Part shown: positions 1 through 9,445 of the stretch, one piece after another
Numbering within the stretch: the first letter of the stretch is position 1
How the letters are laid out: each line of letters opens with the position of its first letter
Assembly: GCA_905221605.1 (NCBI GenBank)
Contig: CAJNDS010002764.1
Coordinates: 1 to 64,000, forward strand
Length of the DNA stretch: 64,000 bases
Source of the DNA: Symbiodinium natans
Lineage: Eukaryota > Sar > Dinophyceae > Suessiales > Symbiodiniaceae
Direction of reading: 5' to 3'
Position numbers and translations under genes: made by a program
Notes under the pieces: generated by a model
Told to the model about the DNA's origin: nothing
Databases searched by the model: none
The model's input: the letters and a program-made list of their open reading frames with translations, nothing else

Positions 1-352
1 GTCCGTCGCCCCTGCTGAGCCTGACGAGGTCGAGGCTGTGGGACCATCATCCGTTGGAGGACTCGGTGGCGGGGCCTTCGTCCTGACAACTGTCCTTGGG
101 CCGCTCGGCCCTGCAGCAATGCTCGGCCCTGCAGCAAAGCTCGGCCCTGCAGCAATGCTCGGCCCTGCAGCAACGCTCGGCCCTGCAGCAACGCTCGCCC
201 CTGCAGCAACGCTGGGCCCTGGTGTGCTGTTTGGGGGACTCGGCGTCGGCGTGGGCTGCCACCATTGGGATTTCAGCGCCCTGCACGCATCAAAATCCAA
301 ACCAAAGTTGCCGGGGTCATAGGTGTGGCCGTTCCCCTGGTTGGTCTGGCAC
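1..352 (-). CDS. Partial exon with coding GPS-x-AA minisatellite (copy 1)
   Basis: A single frame is open from a CTGCCAG|G acceptor at the right edge to the window start, so the 3' end is missing. It reads a Gly/Asn-rich start (CQTNQGNGHTYDPGNFGLD), then CRALKSQWWQP, about six copies of a six-residue repeat (GPS[VIF]AA), then a Pro/Ser/Thr-rich stretch beginning RTKAPPPSPPTDDG. The repeat is encoded by an 18 bp minisatellite, so copy-number change keeps the frame. The paralogue 924 bp upstream on the same strand shares the flanking residues but lacks the repeat. Conservation of residues between the copies supports real coding. Function unknown. No ATG lies in the frame, so the start is in an upstream exon. 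Confidence 0.6.
106..215. repeat. 18 bp minisatellite, about 6 copies
   Basis: Direct tandem copies of an 18-mer containing GGCCCTGCAGCAA with one-base variants. The unit length is a multiple of three and lies inside an open minus-strand frame. Confidence 0.9.
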
Positions 353-967
353 CTGGCAGGGGAACGAGGACTGCTCTCAACGACATGTTGCAAGCCGCAT
401 TATATATATATATATATATATTACTATATACATGTCTGGATACCGGTTATTGCATGAAACTGTAGCCAAGGAACTCGATGCAAAGGGTCATCCCGCCTTT
501 TTGCTGAATCCAGCCTATCCTGAGGGCATGGCACTCAGCACGGGAATCGACCCTCCCCTTCGTAACCCAGCCACACAAGTCGCACTGCAACCCGGTGCCG
601 GACCATGGCATGGTGTGGTGGCAGGACCGTGACACTAGTGAAGGCTTTTCACTTGAGCACACAGCTGCTCAACATCATTGCCTCTTCAGCTGAGTTAGTT
701 CACACTGCACCAGAAGGGCTGGGGACTAAAACCGGCAGGGCACTTGCATGACGCCACAGGCCCCGGACACACCACCACCACCACCACCGCCAGACAGCGG
801 AGCCTGGGCGGTCTTGTGTCTTCAGGTCTTTCTTTAAAGGGCCGCGGATGTTCTAACTTTCCGGCCCGCGGTGCTGCTTGCCCTCGCTTCCAAGTCTGTA
901 TATATGTACAACACCCCTGTGCTGTTACAGCAGCCGCTTCGATCTTGCTCTCGACCTTTTGAACTCC

Positions 968-1276
968 TTACCCTTGCTGAATCTCCAAGCGGCCGACCAG
1001 TTCGATCAGACGGTCAACTTTGCGGTCTAGCTTGTCAATCTTGCTCTCCATCTCGAGCCTTTGGAAATCCGCCCCTGACGAGCCTGACGAGGCCGTGGGC
1101 AGATCATCCGTTGGAGGCATCGGTGGTGGGGCCTTCCTAACTGTCCTAACTGCAAATCCAACGGGGGACTCGACGGAGGCTGCCACCATTCGGATTTCAG
1201 CGCCCTGCACCGCTCCATATCCAGACCAAAGTTGCCGGGGTCACAGGTGTGGCCGTTTCCATGGTTGGTCTGGCAC
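968..1276 (-). pseudogene. Paralogous exon, copy 2, frame interrupted
   Basis: Same structure as copy 1: acceptor CTGCCAG|G, then CQTNHGNGHTCDPGNFGLD and CRALKSEWWQP, then a jump in frame to RKAPPPMPPTDDLPTAS and a short heptad-like tail (KIDKLDRKVDRLIELVGRLE) ending in a stop. Between SPP and RKAPPP the minisatellite of copy 1 is absent and the frame changes. Either an indel broke this copy or a short intron lies there. The C-terminal stretch looks like a coiled coil. Calling it a pseudogene is an inference from the frame change alone. Confidence 0.5.
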
Positions 1277-1520
1277 CTGGCAGGGGAACGAGGACTGCTC
1301 TCAACGACATGTTGCAAGCCGCATTATATATTACTATATACATGTCTGGTTACCGGTTATTGCATGACACTGTAGCCAAGGAACTCTATGCACAGCGCCG
1401 CCTTTTTGCTCCCTACCCTTCGTAACCCAGCCACACTTGTCGCACGTCAAACCGGTGCCGGTCCAGGGCATGCTGTGGCGGCAGGACCGTGAAACTAGTG
1501 AAGTCTCTTGACTTCAGCAC

Positions 1521-2272
1521 TGCCTTGTCTTTGAATCCAGCCTATCTTCTGGTTGTGGCAGTAAGCACGGCAATCGACCCTACCCTTCGGCTCAGATTTC
1601 CAGAGCCGTTCAGCATAAACCAGCCTAACCTTACTTCTCAAGCTGAGCCTTGCGGCTCAACACCCAAGCCCTACGAGGCCAAGAGCTTCTGTTGTGACCT
1701 TTGATCCATCCAGTATGAAGGTGAACCTCTCAGCACAATGCCTGTGTGATCTTACTCTCAGGCTGAGCCTTGCCTAGGGCAATCTTTTCTCTCTTCGGAA
1801 TGCATTTTCACAACAGAACCCCTCATCGGATCACAGGGCAGCTTTAACCCTGCATGCACAGCCAGAGGGACATACAAGGTCTCAACTTGTGCTTATACAT
1901 GACTTAGTCGGCCCTGCTAGGGATCGGCGATATACCCTGCTGCCTCTGCTGTGTACAACCTGCTTTCAGCAAGCGAGTGAGCGGCTGATGCCTGTGTGAT
2001 CTTACTTATCAGGCTACGCCTTGCGGCACAGAGCCTGCAAACCCTGCACCCTAAGCCCTTCTAAAATCTAAGGTTCCCTCATTTTCACTGACATCTTCGG
2101 AAAGATTTCTTCGGCCGCTCACAGGTGCTGCCCCAATGGAAGCCCATCATATCAGCCTCACTCCTTGCCCAGGCGTACTGCCTCCGCCCAAGCTTCTCGA
2201 AGGCTCTGGTACCTTAGCTGTTCTTGAAAAGCAGAAAAAAACTTGCTGCAAAGCTAGCTTGCTTGCTTCTCT
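1521..2272. other. Intergenic or intronic, no convincing gene
   Basis: No frame on either strand reads convincingly. The stretch contains several copies of a short dispersed motif (variants of GCCTTGCGGCACA preceded by TTACTTCTCAAGCT), also seen near 6.77, 12.1-12.4 and 17.3-17.5 kb. Confidence 0.5.
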
Positions 2273-2549
2273 TCAAACAGGGTCAAGAAACTTCCCCCAA
2301 CCCAAATGGTAGGCTCCGGAAGCATTGGTCTTCACCTGTTCAGAGTTTTGCTGTACATGCTCGAGAGGGTATACAGGGCTATGACTTATGGGCTAGGGTA
2401 TAGTTAGGGATAGGGTTTTGCTGTAGAGCACATCCTTCCTGCCTTGTCCTTGTGAGTCTTGGCAACCTTGTTGATGAAGAAGGCCCGCTTGTGCACCAAG
2501 ACCTGGATGCTGCAACAGTCCTTCGGGTACTCGGTCCAGCTCCTCAGCA
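2273..2549 (-). CDS. Two 3'-terminal exons of a hypothetical gene
   Basis: Exon 2443-2549 starts after CAATTGCCAG in phase 1 and reads LRSWTEYPKDCCSIQVLVHK followed by RAFFINKVAKTHKDK. It ends at AAG before a GC donor. The last exon, 2273-2335, follows CTGAACAG and reads VKTNASGAYHLGWGKFLDPV then TGA. The join is phase 0. The 107 bp intron (2336-2442) contains a degenerate telomere-like stretch (CCCTATCCCTAACTATACCC on the sense strand). No family recognised. Upstream exons are not identified. The 2719-3540 frame lies next upstream on the same strand and could belong to the same or a neighbouring gene. Confidence 0.5.
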
Positions 2550-2718
2550 CTGGCAATTGGTTGTGTTGCTTTGGGCTTCGAGCATTCAGGGATTCTTTCT
2601 TCTTGCAGCTCACCTTGAATGAGCTTTAGGGATTTTGGTTTACAGTTTAGGTTCTGGGGTTTGGGGGGGGGGGGAAGTGGCTATCAGGTACGGCGCAAAA
2701 CACCCTAAGCCTGAATAC

Positions 2719-3540
2719 TTAAACCCAGAAAAAAAGTGGCTGAATCTTGCAAAGTGTCTTCTGGTGGAAGTTCTGCACGGACTCTGGAACCGACAGAAAC
2801 TCCTTCAAGACTGCCACAGCTGAAACGGTTGCAGCCGAAGGTGTGGCTGCTGCCGAAGAACCCTGCTGGGGTGAGGCTGCTGCCGAAGAACCCTGGTCGG
2901 GTGAGGCTGCTTGCAAAGCCAAAGGTGCGGGTGCAGCCAAAGGTGCGGGTGCAGCCGAAGAACCCTGGTCGGGTGAGGCTGCTTGCAAAGCCAAAGGTGC
3001 GGGTGCAGCCGAAGAACCCTGGTGGGGTGAGGCTGCTTGCAAAGAACCCTGTGGGGAGGCGACCTTGGCTCCCATGACAACTGGCCCACTGTAAAGCTGC
3101 TGCACTGGGCCATCTTCAACGCACAGTGGAAGGTCACTCCCAAGGGCTTTGTCCAGACACTCGAACAAGTCTGTCACCTCGCCGCCCTGGAACCAATCGC
3201 TCTTCACCTCACCCTCTAACAAGTCGGACTTGGACTCCTTCACCTTGCTGCCCTGGAACAAATCGTCGTTCACCGCCGATAACTTTTCAGGGCTCGGAGA
3301 CAGTGGCTCCGGACTCGACTCACCTGATGCCTCCTCCTGCATCATAGTGAACCTGATGCTTCTCGGGGCTAGCTTCTTCGGTGCCTTGTAAGCAGGTGCA
3401 GGTTCTTCAGCCTCGTCCAAAGGCCGTTTGCCGGTCATAAAGGCCGACATGACCCCTTCAGCAATCATGCTGCCAACAGGTGAAACCACAAAGCAACTTG
3501 AGCAACAAAACCCTGCCAGCGATGCAACTTGCAACATCAC
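2719..3540 (-). CDS. Low-complexity Ala/Ser/Pro-repeat protein
   Basis: A 273-codon open frame. The N-terminal part is hydrophobic with Cys and may be intronic or untranslated. The more likely start is the Met of the MSAFMTGKRPLDEAEEPAP segment. The middle is acidic/Ser-rich (SSPEPLSPSPEKL). The C-terminal half is a tandem repeat built on QAASPDQGSSAAPAPLA, encoded by the minisatellite at 2850-3050. No catalytic motif is visible, so it is probably disordered. The stop falls in sequence that turns into AT- and poly-G-rich spacer. Hypothetical protein; coding is likely because the frame stays open through the repeat and has a biased composition. Confidence 0.55.
   Translation of the reverse strand: MMLQVASLAGFCCSSCFVVSPVGSMIAEGVMSAFMTGKRPLDEAEEPAPAYKAPKKLAPRSIRFTMMQEEASGESSPEPLSPSPEKLSAVNDDLFQGSKVKESKSDLLEGEVKSDWFQGGEVTDLFECLDKALGSDLPLCVEDGPVQQLYSGPVVMGAKVASPQGSLQAASPHQGSSAAPAPLALQAASPDQGSSAAPAPLAAPAPLALQAASPDQGSSAAASPQQGSSAAATPSAATVSAVAVLKEFLSVPESVQNFHQKTLCKIQPLFFWV
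2850..3050. repeat. Coding minisatellite
   Basis: Imperfect tandem units around GAAGAACCCTGG and GGTGAGGCTGCTTGCAAAG, in frame with the minus-strand Ala/Ser repeat protein. Confidence 0.8.
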
Positions 3541-3694
3541 AAGACTAGCACATCTGTCAATATCTCTTGCACTCTGCCAGCAATGCAGCGAGAAATGTCA
3601 CAACACTACATATCATCTGTCAATATCTGGTGTCTGCATGTGTGAAAGCAGTGTTTGTTAGCCCCACTTTCTGAGCCCCTCTTGACAGCCAAAG

Positions 3695-4306
3695 TCAGTT
3701 CGCACGAGGTCTCTTGAGCGGGTTCACTAAGAGACTATGCACAGTGGCCGATCCACGCAGGTGAACCATACGACCGCTGGTCGTGCAAAACTTCATGGTT
3801 TCCTTCTCCAATCGGCTGAATGCAGAAACATGCTGGAACAAGGCTCTACGCAGCTCATAAAGTCGCATGGAATGTTCTGTTTCCACAGTCGATATGACCT
3901 GGCCGGACATGAGGCTCATGGAAATCTGCACCTTGCGGTCGGCACCCTGTTGCAAGTCAAGTGTCATGATAATCTGCAGCACCTCCTCCACAAAAATTGT
4001 GTGCTTCGAGCTGCGGTGGGACAGAAGCCACTGCCGCCCTTTGTCGGTCATCATGGTCTGCAAAACTGTGAATTGGAGGCGACAGTGATTTGGCGGATGG
4101 AAACTCACCTTGGCAGATCCAGTTGACAAAGAAGCGATCAGGGAGCCTCGATCACAGCACTTGACTCTCTCCATGCGGGATTTGTCTGGTCTGTCCGTCC
4201 CCATGAGAGGCAGTCCGAAATTAGGCTGGAACAGCCTCGGAATCCTTGACTTCACAGTTGCATACTGCAACACCATGCTCACTGTCTCCCCATTGTCAGC
4301 GGACAT
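3695..4306 (-). CDS. Protein with probable C-terminal ubiquitin-like fold
   Basis: A 203-codon frame from an ATG (MSADNGETVSMVLQYATVKS) to TGA. The last 70 residues have a beta-grasp-like pattern: MSGQVISTVETEHSMRLYEL (residues 133-152), a helix-like RRALFQHVSAF, then MKFCTTSGRMVHLRGSATVH. Such N- or C-terminal ubiquitin-like modules are common in dinoflagellate proteins; the assignment is by pattern only. Inside the frame, after SAK, there is a consensus donor (AAG|GTGAGT) and 51 bases later an acceptor (TTTTGCAG), so the segment VSFHPPNHCRLQFTVLQ may be an intron whose length keeps the frame. Substrate and partner unknown. Confidence 0.6.
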   Translation of the reverse strand: MSADNGETVSMVLQYATVKSRIPRLFQPNFGLPLMGTDRPDKSRMERVKCCDRGSLIASLSTGSAKVSFHPPNHCRLQFTVLQTMMTDKGRQWLLSHRSSKHTIFVEEVLQIIMTLDLQQGADRKVQISMSLMSGQVISTVETEHSMRLYELRRALFQHVSAFSRLEKETMKFCTTSGRMVHLRGSATVHSLLVNPLKRPRAN

Positions 4307-4309
4307 GGC

Positions 4310-5294
4310 TGAGGAAGTCTAGGTTCTAGAGCGAGGTAAAAAATGTAACAGAACACTGAAAGCAGCCAAGTGGAGTGGCCTGGTGGCAGCAGGAAGGGTC
4401 ATAGCACTATGGTTGGAACATGTTGCAATTTGTGGACACCCCTGGTTGAGCTGTTGCTCGAGCCCCTGTGTCATACGCGACGATGCAACCAAGCAAACCA
4501 GGCCTTATTCACCTTTCACTGATGTGCAACATGCCCGCACTTGTTGTTAACATAAACTCACCAGAAGAGCCTAAACGTATCTTATTCAGGAACCAACGCA
4601 ATAATTCGGCTGGGGGAGTAGGCTGCATGAACCATTGAGGGGGTTAGGGTAGCTCGGGCTTGGGGAATGCCAGTGAGTGTGTGTCTCGGATTTCAGCACA
4701 TTACTGTGTGCAGGTCAAACCCTAAAACCCTGCAGGCTACTGAGTTTATCTAGGCTTTCTGCTGAAGGGTACAGGGTTTCAGGAATTAGGGGCTCGTGGT
4801 GGGAAGCGCCTGGGAGCCCTCGATCCACAGAGCGCCTGGGAAGATCGATGGCCGAACGTAGGTTCACAATCTTTGTGTTCTTGTGCTCAAATTTACTGTA
4901 GGGTCGTTGGGAGTGTATTTTAGCTTAGGCTGGCTCCGGCTTCATTGTCTTTTAGCTTAGGCTGGCTCCGGCTTCATTGATAGTGCTTCATGTACTTAGG
5001 CTTGCAAGCTTCAGAATACCAAATCTCAACCACTACATTGCTTTCCATCGTGGCTACCCCAGGCTACCAGCAAATTCCTGAACCACTGATGTTCTGAAGG
5101 AACCCAGTGCACACACGGAGAACAAGAGTAGCAACCTAGAGAAGCATCTTAGGGTAACCGAAGTTGGTTCTTTATCGAACCCGGACTCCTAAACCACAAC
5201 AACCAGCCTAGCCGAATTCCGATTCAGATCGGGCCCACCCCCCCCCTAAACCCTAAACCCCCTAACCTGCAGCCTATACTTAGGGGGGGGCTTA
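4310..5294. other. Spacer without recognised gene
   Basis: Contains a direct repeat of TTTAGCTTAGGCTGGCTCCGGCTTCATTG (two adjacent copies near 4920-4980), poly-C/poly-G runs near 5235 and 5285, and short CCCTAAACCC pieces. No frame reads as protein on either strand. Confidence 0.45.
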
Positions 5295-5936
5295 TCAGGA
5301 GCAGCAGCAGTGTTCCGATTCGCAAAGAGATTCCAGAGAGAAAGAAGCAGCAGTGGCACAGGGGAAGGTGAGCTCTACGCGAGAACCACTGTCAGCATCG
5401 CATCTCGACTGTGAACTCTGGAGGTCGCTGTCGGCGAAGATGTGACCCGAGATGGGTTTCAGAAGTGAAATCCCAGGTCTTGCCCCGAGTGCAGCTCCGC
5501 ACTGGGCAAATCGTTCTGGATGGGGACGACGGCGTGTTGACGTCCGACCAAACCGCGGCTGAGGGTCCCAGCTCCCCCGGAGGCTGGAGTGCGAATACCC
5601 AAAAGTTCCGGCAGCCGCAGAACGTTCGGACTTGAGGGTTTAGGGTTTGGTGTTTAGGGTTTAGGGTTCGGGTTTAGGGTTTAGGGTGGTTCATGTCGGG
5701 GGGAACAAGGTCTCATTGTTCAAGGCTTTGGGGTTGAAATGATGTCTTTGGGGGATTGGCATTAAACAATGGACGATGGAGATTCGCTGAATTATTATAT
5801 AGGGTTTATTATGTAGGGAGAGGGCCATTTAGGGTCCTAAACCGAAGTGAAGGGGACACCAGGGTAACACAGAAGGGCCTGATCGTCCAACTCGACCATC
5901 CATCTGTCGAGCCATCCGGTTGGGAGCTGGTCATGC
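5295..5936 (-). CDS. Two-exon hypothetical gene fragment with telomere-like intron
   Basis: Exon 5879-5936 follows AATCTCTCAG and reads HDQLPTGWLDRWMVELDDQ, ending CAG before GCCCTT (GC donor). The last exon, 5295-5630, follows CCCTCAAG and stays open for 111 codons to TGA, starting SERSAAAGTFGYSHSS. It has no ATG in frame, as expected of an internal or terminal exon. The join is phase 0. The 248 bp intron contains TTTAGGG repeats (5640-5690, read as CCCTAAA on the sense strand). No family recognised; the C-terminus is Ser- and Cys-rich. Upstream exons should lie above 5.94 kb. Confidence 0.55.
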
Positions 5937-6154
5937 CTGAGAGATTGGACACCACTAAAGGCCCGGGAATCTACCTCATGTTTGCCACATCAACATATTT
6001 AATTAGGGTTTGCCCTAAGAAGCCGCAAAGGCCAAAGCCAACCCAAGCCTAAGCCCAAACAACACACCTGGCCCGGGTTAAATGTGGCTTTCAGCTATTG
6101 CCTCAACTGCTTGCCTAAGGAAACCCAAAACCCTAAAAAAATCCTGCCCTTACT

Positions 6155-6262
6155 TAAGGTTTAGGGTTTAGGGTTTAGGGTTTAGGGCTTAGGGCTTAGG
6201 GTTTAGGGTTTAGGGTTTAGGGTTTAGGGTTTGGGGTTTGGGGTTTGGGGTTTGGGGTTTAG
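6155..6262 (+). repeat. Interstitial TTTAGGG array
   Basis: About 15 units of TTTAGGG with variants GCTTAGG and TTTGGGG. It lies just downstream (in sense) of the minus-strand terminal exon at 6.3-6.5 kb. Confidence 0.95.
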
Positions 6263-6305
6263 GGTGTGTCATGATGATGTCGGCCACGATGTCGCGGAGC
6301 GTTCT

Positions 6306-6536
6306 TCAAGCCGCCAGCACATACGTGCGCAACGCCTGCATTGGGGTCGGCGGCACCCCGGTGGGTAGCGCAGGCCAAGTTCCAGGCTTGCCGAATCGAA
6401 GTAAACTGGTCAAGCCGCCAGCTGCGTAGGCCAAGGCTGTGGAGCGTTCGGGGAGGGCTGCTGATGCGGTGGTGCTTGACTTCGGCACGAAGGCAGTGGA
6501 GGTGTGCCCGCACGCCCCGCACACAAGGTAGCGTCC
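6306..6536 (-). CDS. Terminal exon with CxxCGH motif
   Basis: After CACAGCAG the frame is open for 76 codons to TGA. It begins GRYLVCGACGHTSTAFVPKS, a possible half zinc-binding site (Cys-x-x-Cys-Gly-His), and continues Ala/Ser/Thr- and Pro-rich (ASAALPERSTALAYAAGG). No second metal-ligand pair is visible, so a complete zinc finger cannot be claimed. The upstream exon was not found. The opposite strand is also partly open, which lowers confidence. Confidence 0.45.
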   Translation of the reverse strand, partial: GRYLVCGACGHTSTAFVPKSSTTASAALPERSTALAYAAGGLTSLLRFGKPGTWPALPTGVPPTPMQALRTYVLAA

Positions 6537-7368
6537 CTGCTGTGTTGCTGCTCCATTAGGGGCTTCAGGTTGGGACTAGGGTACCAGGCTAGGGGCCCTT
6601 CTTTTTCCTGTGGGCACCAGCTACATGAACCAGAAACAAGGCAAATCCCCGACTGGCCTTATGCAGTTAAAACCTGTTTTTTTGGAACACGAAACCCTAA
6701 ACCCTAAAATCTAAGGGTTTCAAGGCCGAGCCTTTCAGCTCAAATGCCTGCCGAATATTACTTCTCAAGCTGCGCCTTGCGGCACACCCTAAACCCTAAA
6801 CCCTAAACCCCAACCCTAACCCCAACCCTAAACCAACTACAAGCTAAACCCTGCCCCTAATTTAGCTTGTGTTCAGCTAAGGCCTGACTGGGGAGCCGCG
6901 CTGCCAAGTGGCCAAGATCTTGGGCGACCTTAAGCAACCACTAGAGAGTCACAAATGTATGCACTGTCTGCAAGCACTCCCTGACTCTTAAGTGGCCTGT
7001 CGGAGGCCCCCTAAACCTGAGATCCCTGAAGCACCGCAAGCTAGCCTTTCTTGGGAAGCACTCTCACCACTCAATGAGGCATTGGCCATTTGCCGCACTG
7101 CGCTGCAAATCCTGCTCCTGGAGGCTGGCTTTGGGACCCCTGGTTGGCCCGGACATGCCAGTATGTGTTGCTAGAACCGTTGCCTATGTTTACCCCATTG
7201 CATACACTTCCTGAACATGCCTGGCATTAGGTCTCTTGTCGGCCAGCAAAAAAAAGTGGAGCAGCTCAGCAGAATCTGACATGGAAATAGAACAAACAGA
7301 CACACGAACAGTATGACATACACATGGAACTAGGTAGATATTAGTCCTACATCATCCTTCCAACTGCC
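6537..7368. other. Spacer / 5' region of recombinase
   Basis: Contains short CCCTAAA clusters (6695-6715 and 6786-6835) and one copy of the dispersed GCCTTGCGGCACA motif (6770). The last 150 bases before 7369 are AT-richer and probably form the 5' untranslated region of the recombinase. No promoter motif can be named; dinoflagellates generally lack TATA boxes. Confidence 0.4.
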
Positions 7369-8196
7369 ATGGCTGGCCAGAAAAAGTCGCGCAAGGGCAT
7401 AAAGCTGGGACAGGCGCCGGCCCTGTCAGTGAGCACATGGGCTCAGTGGATCAAATTTGTTGGGCAGGAAGCTGGTGCGCGCATGGCCATGATACTCAGC
7501 TTGACCTACATGTTTGGCTTGCGATGTTCGGAGGCTCTCACTTTGAAGAGAAGTGACTTTAGTTTCCATGGTGACATACCAAAGCTTGTTGTCACTGGCG
7601 AGACACAGGGGAACCGGAAATCTCCGGGGGAGGTCTACTGCCGCAAGAAGCATATGTGCTGGCTGAAATCAGTCTTCAAGTCTGGTTACACTGTAGAACG
7701 CACAAAGAAGCACAAGCACGGAAAGGGCCGCAAGAAGACAATCACAAGGCAAGATAAGTACGAAATCCCATCTGAAGGATTTCTTTTCCGCAGTCGCAAA
7801 GAAGCCAAACAGCCACACTTGCATTATCATGCAGTCTATGCCCAGGTAAAGCGACTGGCTCCGAGATTTCTCGAGCATTTACGAAACCAGGGCCAAAAGT
7901 GGGGGCCAGAGGTGGCAAAGCTTCGCCCGCACAGTGGCCGGGCAACATTGATTACAGAGTTGCTCGGAGATGGCATGTCCACAGCGCTTTCGATGAAATT
8001 TGCCCGACACGCCCCTGGTTCTGTGAAAGTCCACCTGAAATATGGACGTCTGACTCTGAAAGATGTCAAAGCAGCATGTGACAAGATGGACAGCAAAGGA
8101 TCAACTTGGCCGGATTTCTCCAGGGTGCCCACAGCAAAGCTGAAAAGGGCTCGCTTGGACATAGACCAGGAACTCCGCAAACGTGTGAAGAATTAA
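7369..8196 (+). CDS. Tyrosine recombinase (phage-integrase fold), intact
   Basis: An intact 275-codon single-exon frame from an ATG to TAA, with the complete catalytic set of tyrosine recombinases. Arg52 is in FGLRCSEALTLK (box I), His188-Ser-Gly-Arg191 in LRPHSGRATLITELL (box II HxxR), His214 in FARHAPGSVKVHLKYGRL, and the nucleophile is probably Tyr225. Members cut and rejoin DNA through a 3'-phosphotyrosine intermediate. A Lys/Arg-rich insert (residues 111-130) may be a nuclear signal or DNA contact. There is little N-terminal core-binding domain, so it may be a shortened or domesticated copy, or part of a Crypton-like or other eukaryotic YR element. It is one of few plus-strand genes in an otherwise minus-strand cluster, which fits insertion. 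No flanking repeats were found. Confidence 0.85.
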   Translation: MAGQKKSRKGIKLGQAPALSVSTWAQWIKFVGQEAGARMAMILSLTYMFGLRCSEALTLKRSDFSFHGDIPKLVVTGETQGNRKSPGEVYCRKKHMCWLKSVFKSGYTVERTKKHKHGKGRKKTITRQDKYEIPSEGFLFRSRKEAKQPHLHYHAVYAQVKRLAPRFLEHLRNQGQKWGPEVAKLRPHSGRATLITELLGDGMSTALSMKFARHAPGSVKVHLKYGRLTLKDVKAACDKMDSKGSTWPDFSRVPTAKLKRARLDIDQELRKRVKN

Positions 8197-8491
8197 GGAA
8201 GTGCATGGATGCAGGCCTATGATGGCCTCAAGCTTACTAATGTGACTGGATTGGCTGGGTAAAAAAAAGCAACCTCGGTGACATTCTGATTTGTCAACAT
8301 TTTGGGGAAGGCTTACTTCTTGACTCTCCCCTCCCCCCCACCCCCCAAAAAACCTCAGCAACCCTGGGCCCTGGCCCATTTAAAGCAGGGCAATGAAGCA
8401 ATCCGAAACCCATTTCAAGTGTTAGGGGCAACCCTTCTGGGTTATAGGCAACCCCTTTGGTAAGTAAGCTTTATGGCCATTTGCTTGCTTC
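8197..8491. other. 3' flank of recombinase
   Basis: No frame supported; contains poly-C/poly-A near 8330-8350 and a direct repeat of GGCAACCC near 8430-8455. Confidence 0.4.
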
Positions 8492-8655
8492 TTAACCGTT
8501 TTTCCTCCACCAAAGTTTACTTGCACATAGCGGCCCTTGGCGGTACTGCGCCTCCTCGCGGCATTGCACCTCCTCCTCGCAGTCCAACAAAGCCTGCAGT
8601 TGTTCGTTAGGGACAAAGCTTGTGGATGGTTGGGAGGGCTTTCTGGGTATCGAGG
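8492..8655 (-). CDS. Possible terminal exon, Gln/Glu-rich
   Basis: After GGTCTTTCCAG (phase 1) the frame reads SIPRKPSQPSTSFVPNEQLQ then a charged stretch (ALLDCEEEVQCREEAQYRQG) and ends in TAA. The composition suggests a helix. Another minus-strand frame is also open here, so the choice rests on residue composition. Confidence 0.35.
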
Positions 8656-8683
8656 CTGGAAAGACCAGCAGAGCCACTTGCTT

Positions 8684-8785
8684 TTGGAAAGCAATGAAGG
8701 AGGGCCGTTTTAGGGCTTTGGACTTTTAGTTCCACACCGTTTACAAGAGCATTCTTGTTTGGCTGGAGATTAGTGATTCTGTTTG
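8684..8785 (+). repeat. Dispersed ~100 bp repeat, copy 1
   Basis: Closely matches 12931-13028 in the same orientation, including GGGCTTTGGACTTTTAG and ACAAGAGCATTCTTGTT. The second copy lies just upstream of the plus-strand gene starting at 13090, so it may be a transposable fragment or a shared upstream segment. Confidence 0.8.
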
Positions 8786-9445
8786 GAACGGTTTGGGGGG
8801 ATGATGCTTTCTAGTTCCAGGAATCCTGACAGGTGATTTGCAAGATAGTATAATTGCAAACCAGTTCCTACTCACCTGTCTTCTCCACACAGAAACAAAC
8901 GGCTTTCGGCGAGCCTGAAAGGCAAGGTTCCTTAGAACTGCAAACAGTTCCTATTCAAGTATGTCCCCATACAGAAACACTGAAAGGTGCAGCCTCCGAA
9001 CCCTCCGAATAAATTGCAGGCTTTGAGCCGAGGGGCGCAGCCTGAGAAGTCCAAACTCCGAACAAAGTCCAAACCCCAAACCTGAACAAATTTACACATG
9101 TCCCAAGATCTCGGAAAAAGTTCCCAAGATTATGGAATTGGTTCCTGAGGGACGACATAAATGCCCAAAAAAACAAACCACAAAGTACACTAACTCAGGC
9201 AATCTTATCATCAGGTTTCCAGAATGGGAAACTTTTTCACCTCTCCGGCGGCGCTGCAGCCTCCTCCTTTGCTTTGTACGGGCCAATCCATTCCCCGAGC
9301 TGCATTTGGCTCGGGGCCTTTGTCTGGACAAGCAGGGCGACGACCTTGTAACATCCTGGTTTCAGGATCAACCTTAGTTGCCCAATACCCTGGCCCAAAA
9401 AAGTTTAAACTTTTCTTTTAGTAGGGGCTTTGTATATCCAAAAGT
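8786..9445. other. Ambiguous region, possible minus-strand exon near 9.23-9.38 kb
   Basis: All three minus-strand frames are open between about 9230 and 9380, one reading CYKVVALLVQTKAPSQMQLG. No boundary could be fixed. The rest contains one dispersed GGCGCAGCCTGAGAAG motif (about 9028) and no gene. Confidence 0.3.

Larger units (their letters stand above)
1..1520. repeat. Direct duplication of a gene segment (about 1-655 and 1067-1520)
   Basis: The exon, its upstream acceptor, an AT dinucleotide tract (398-421, shorter near 1325) and the following sequence around 420-655 reappear in the same order and orientation about 0.92 kb further on, diverged by substitutions and small indels. Copy 1 carries the extra minisatellite and a longer AT tract. 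Confidence 0.85.
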
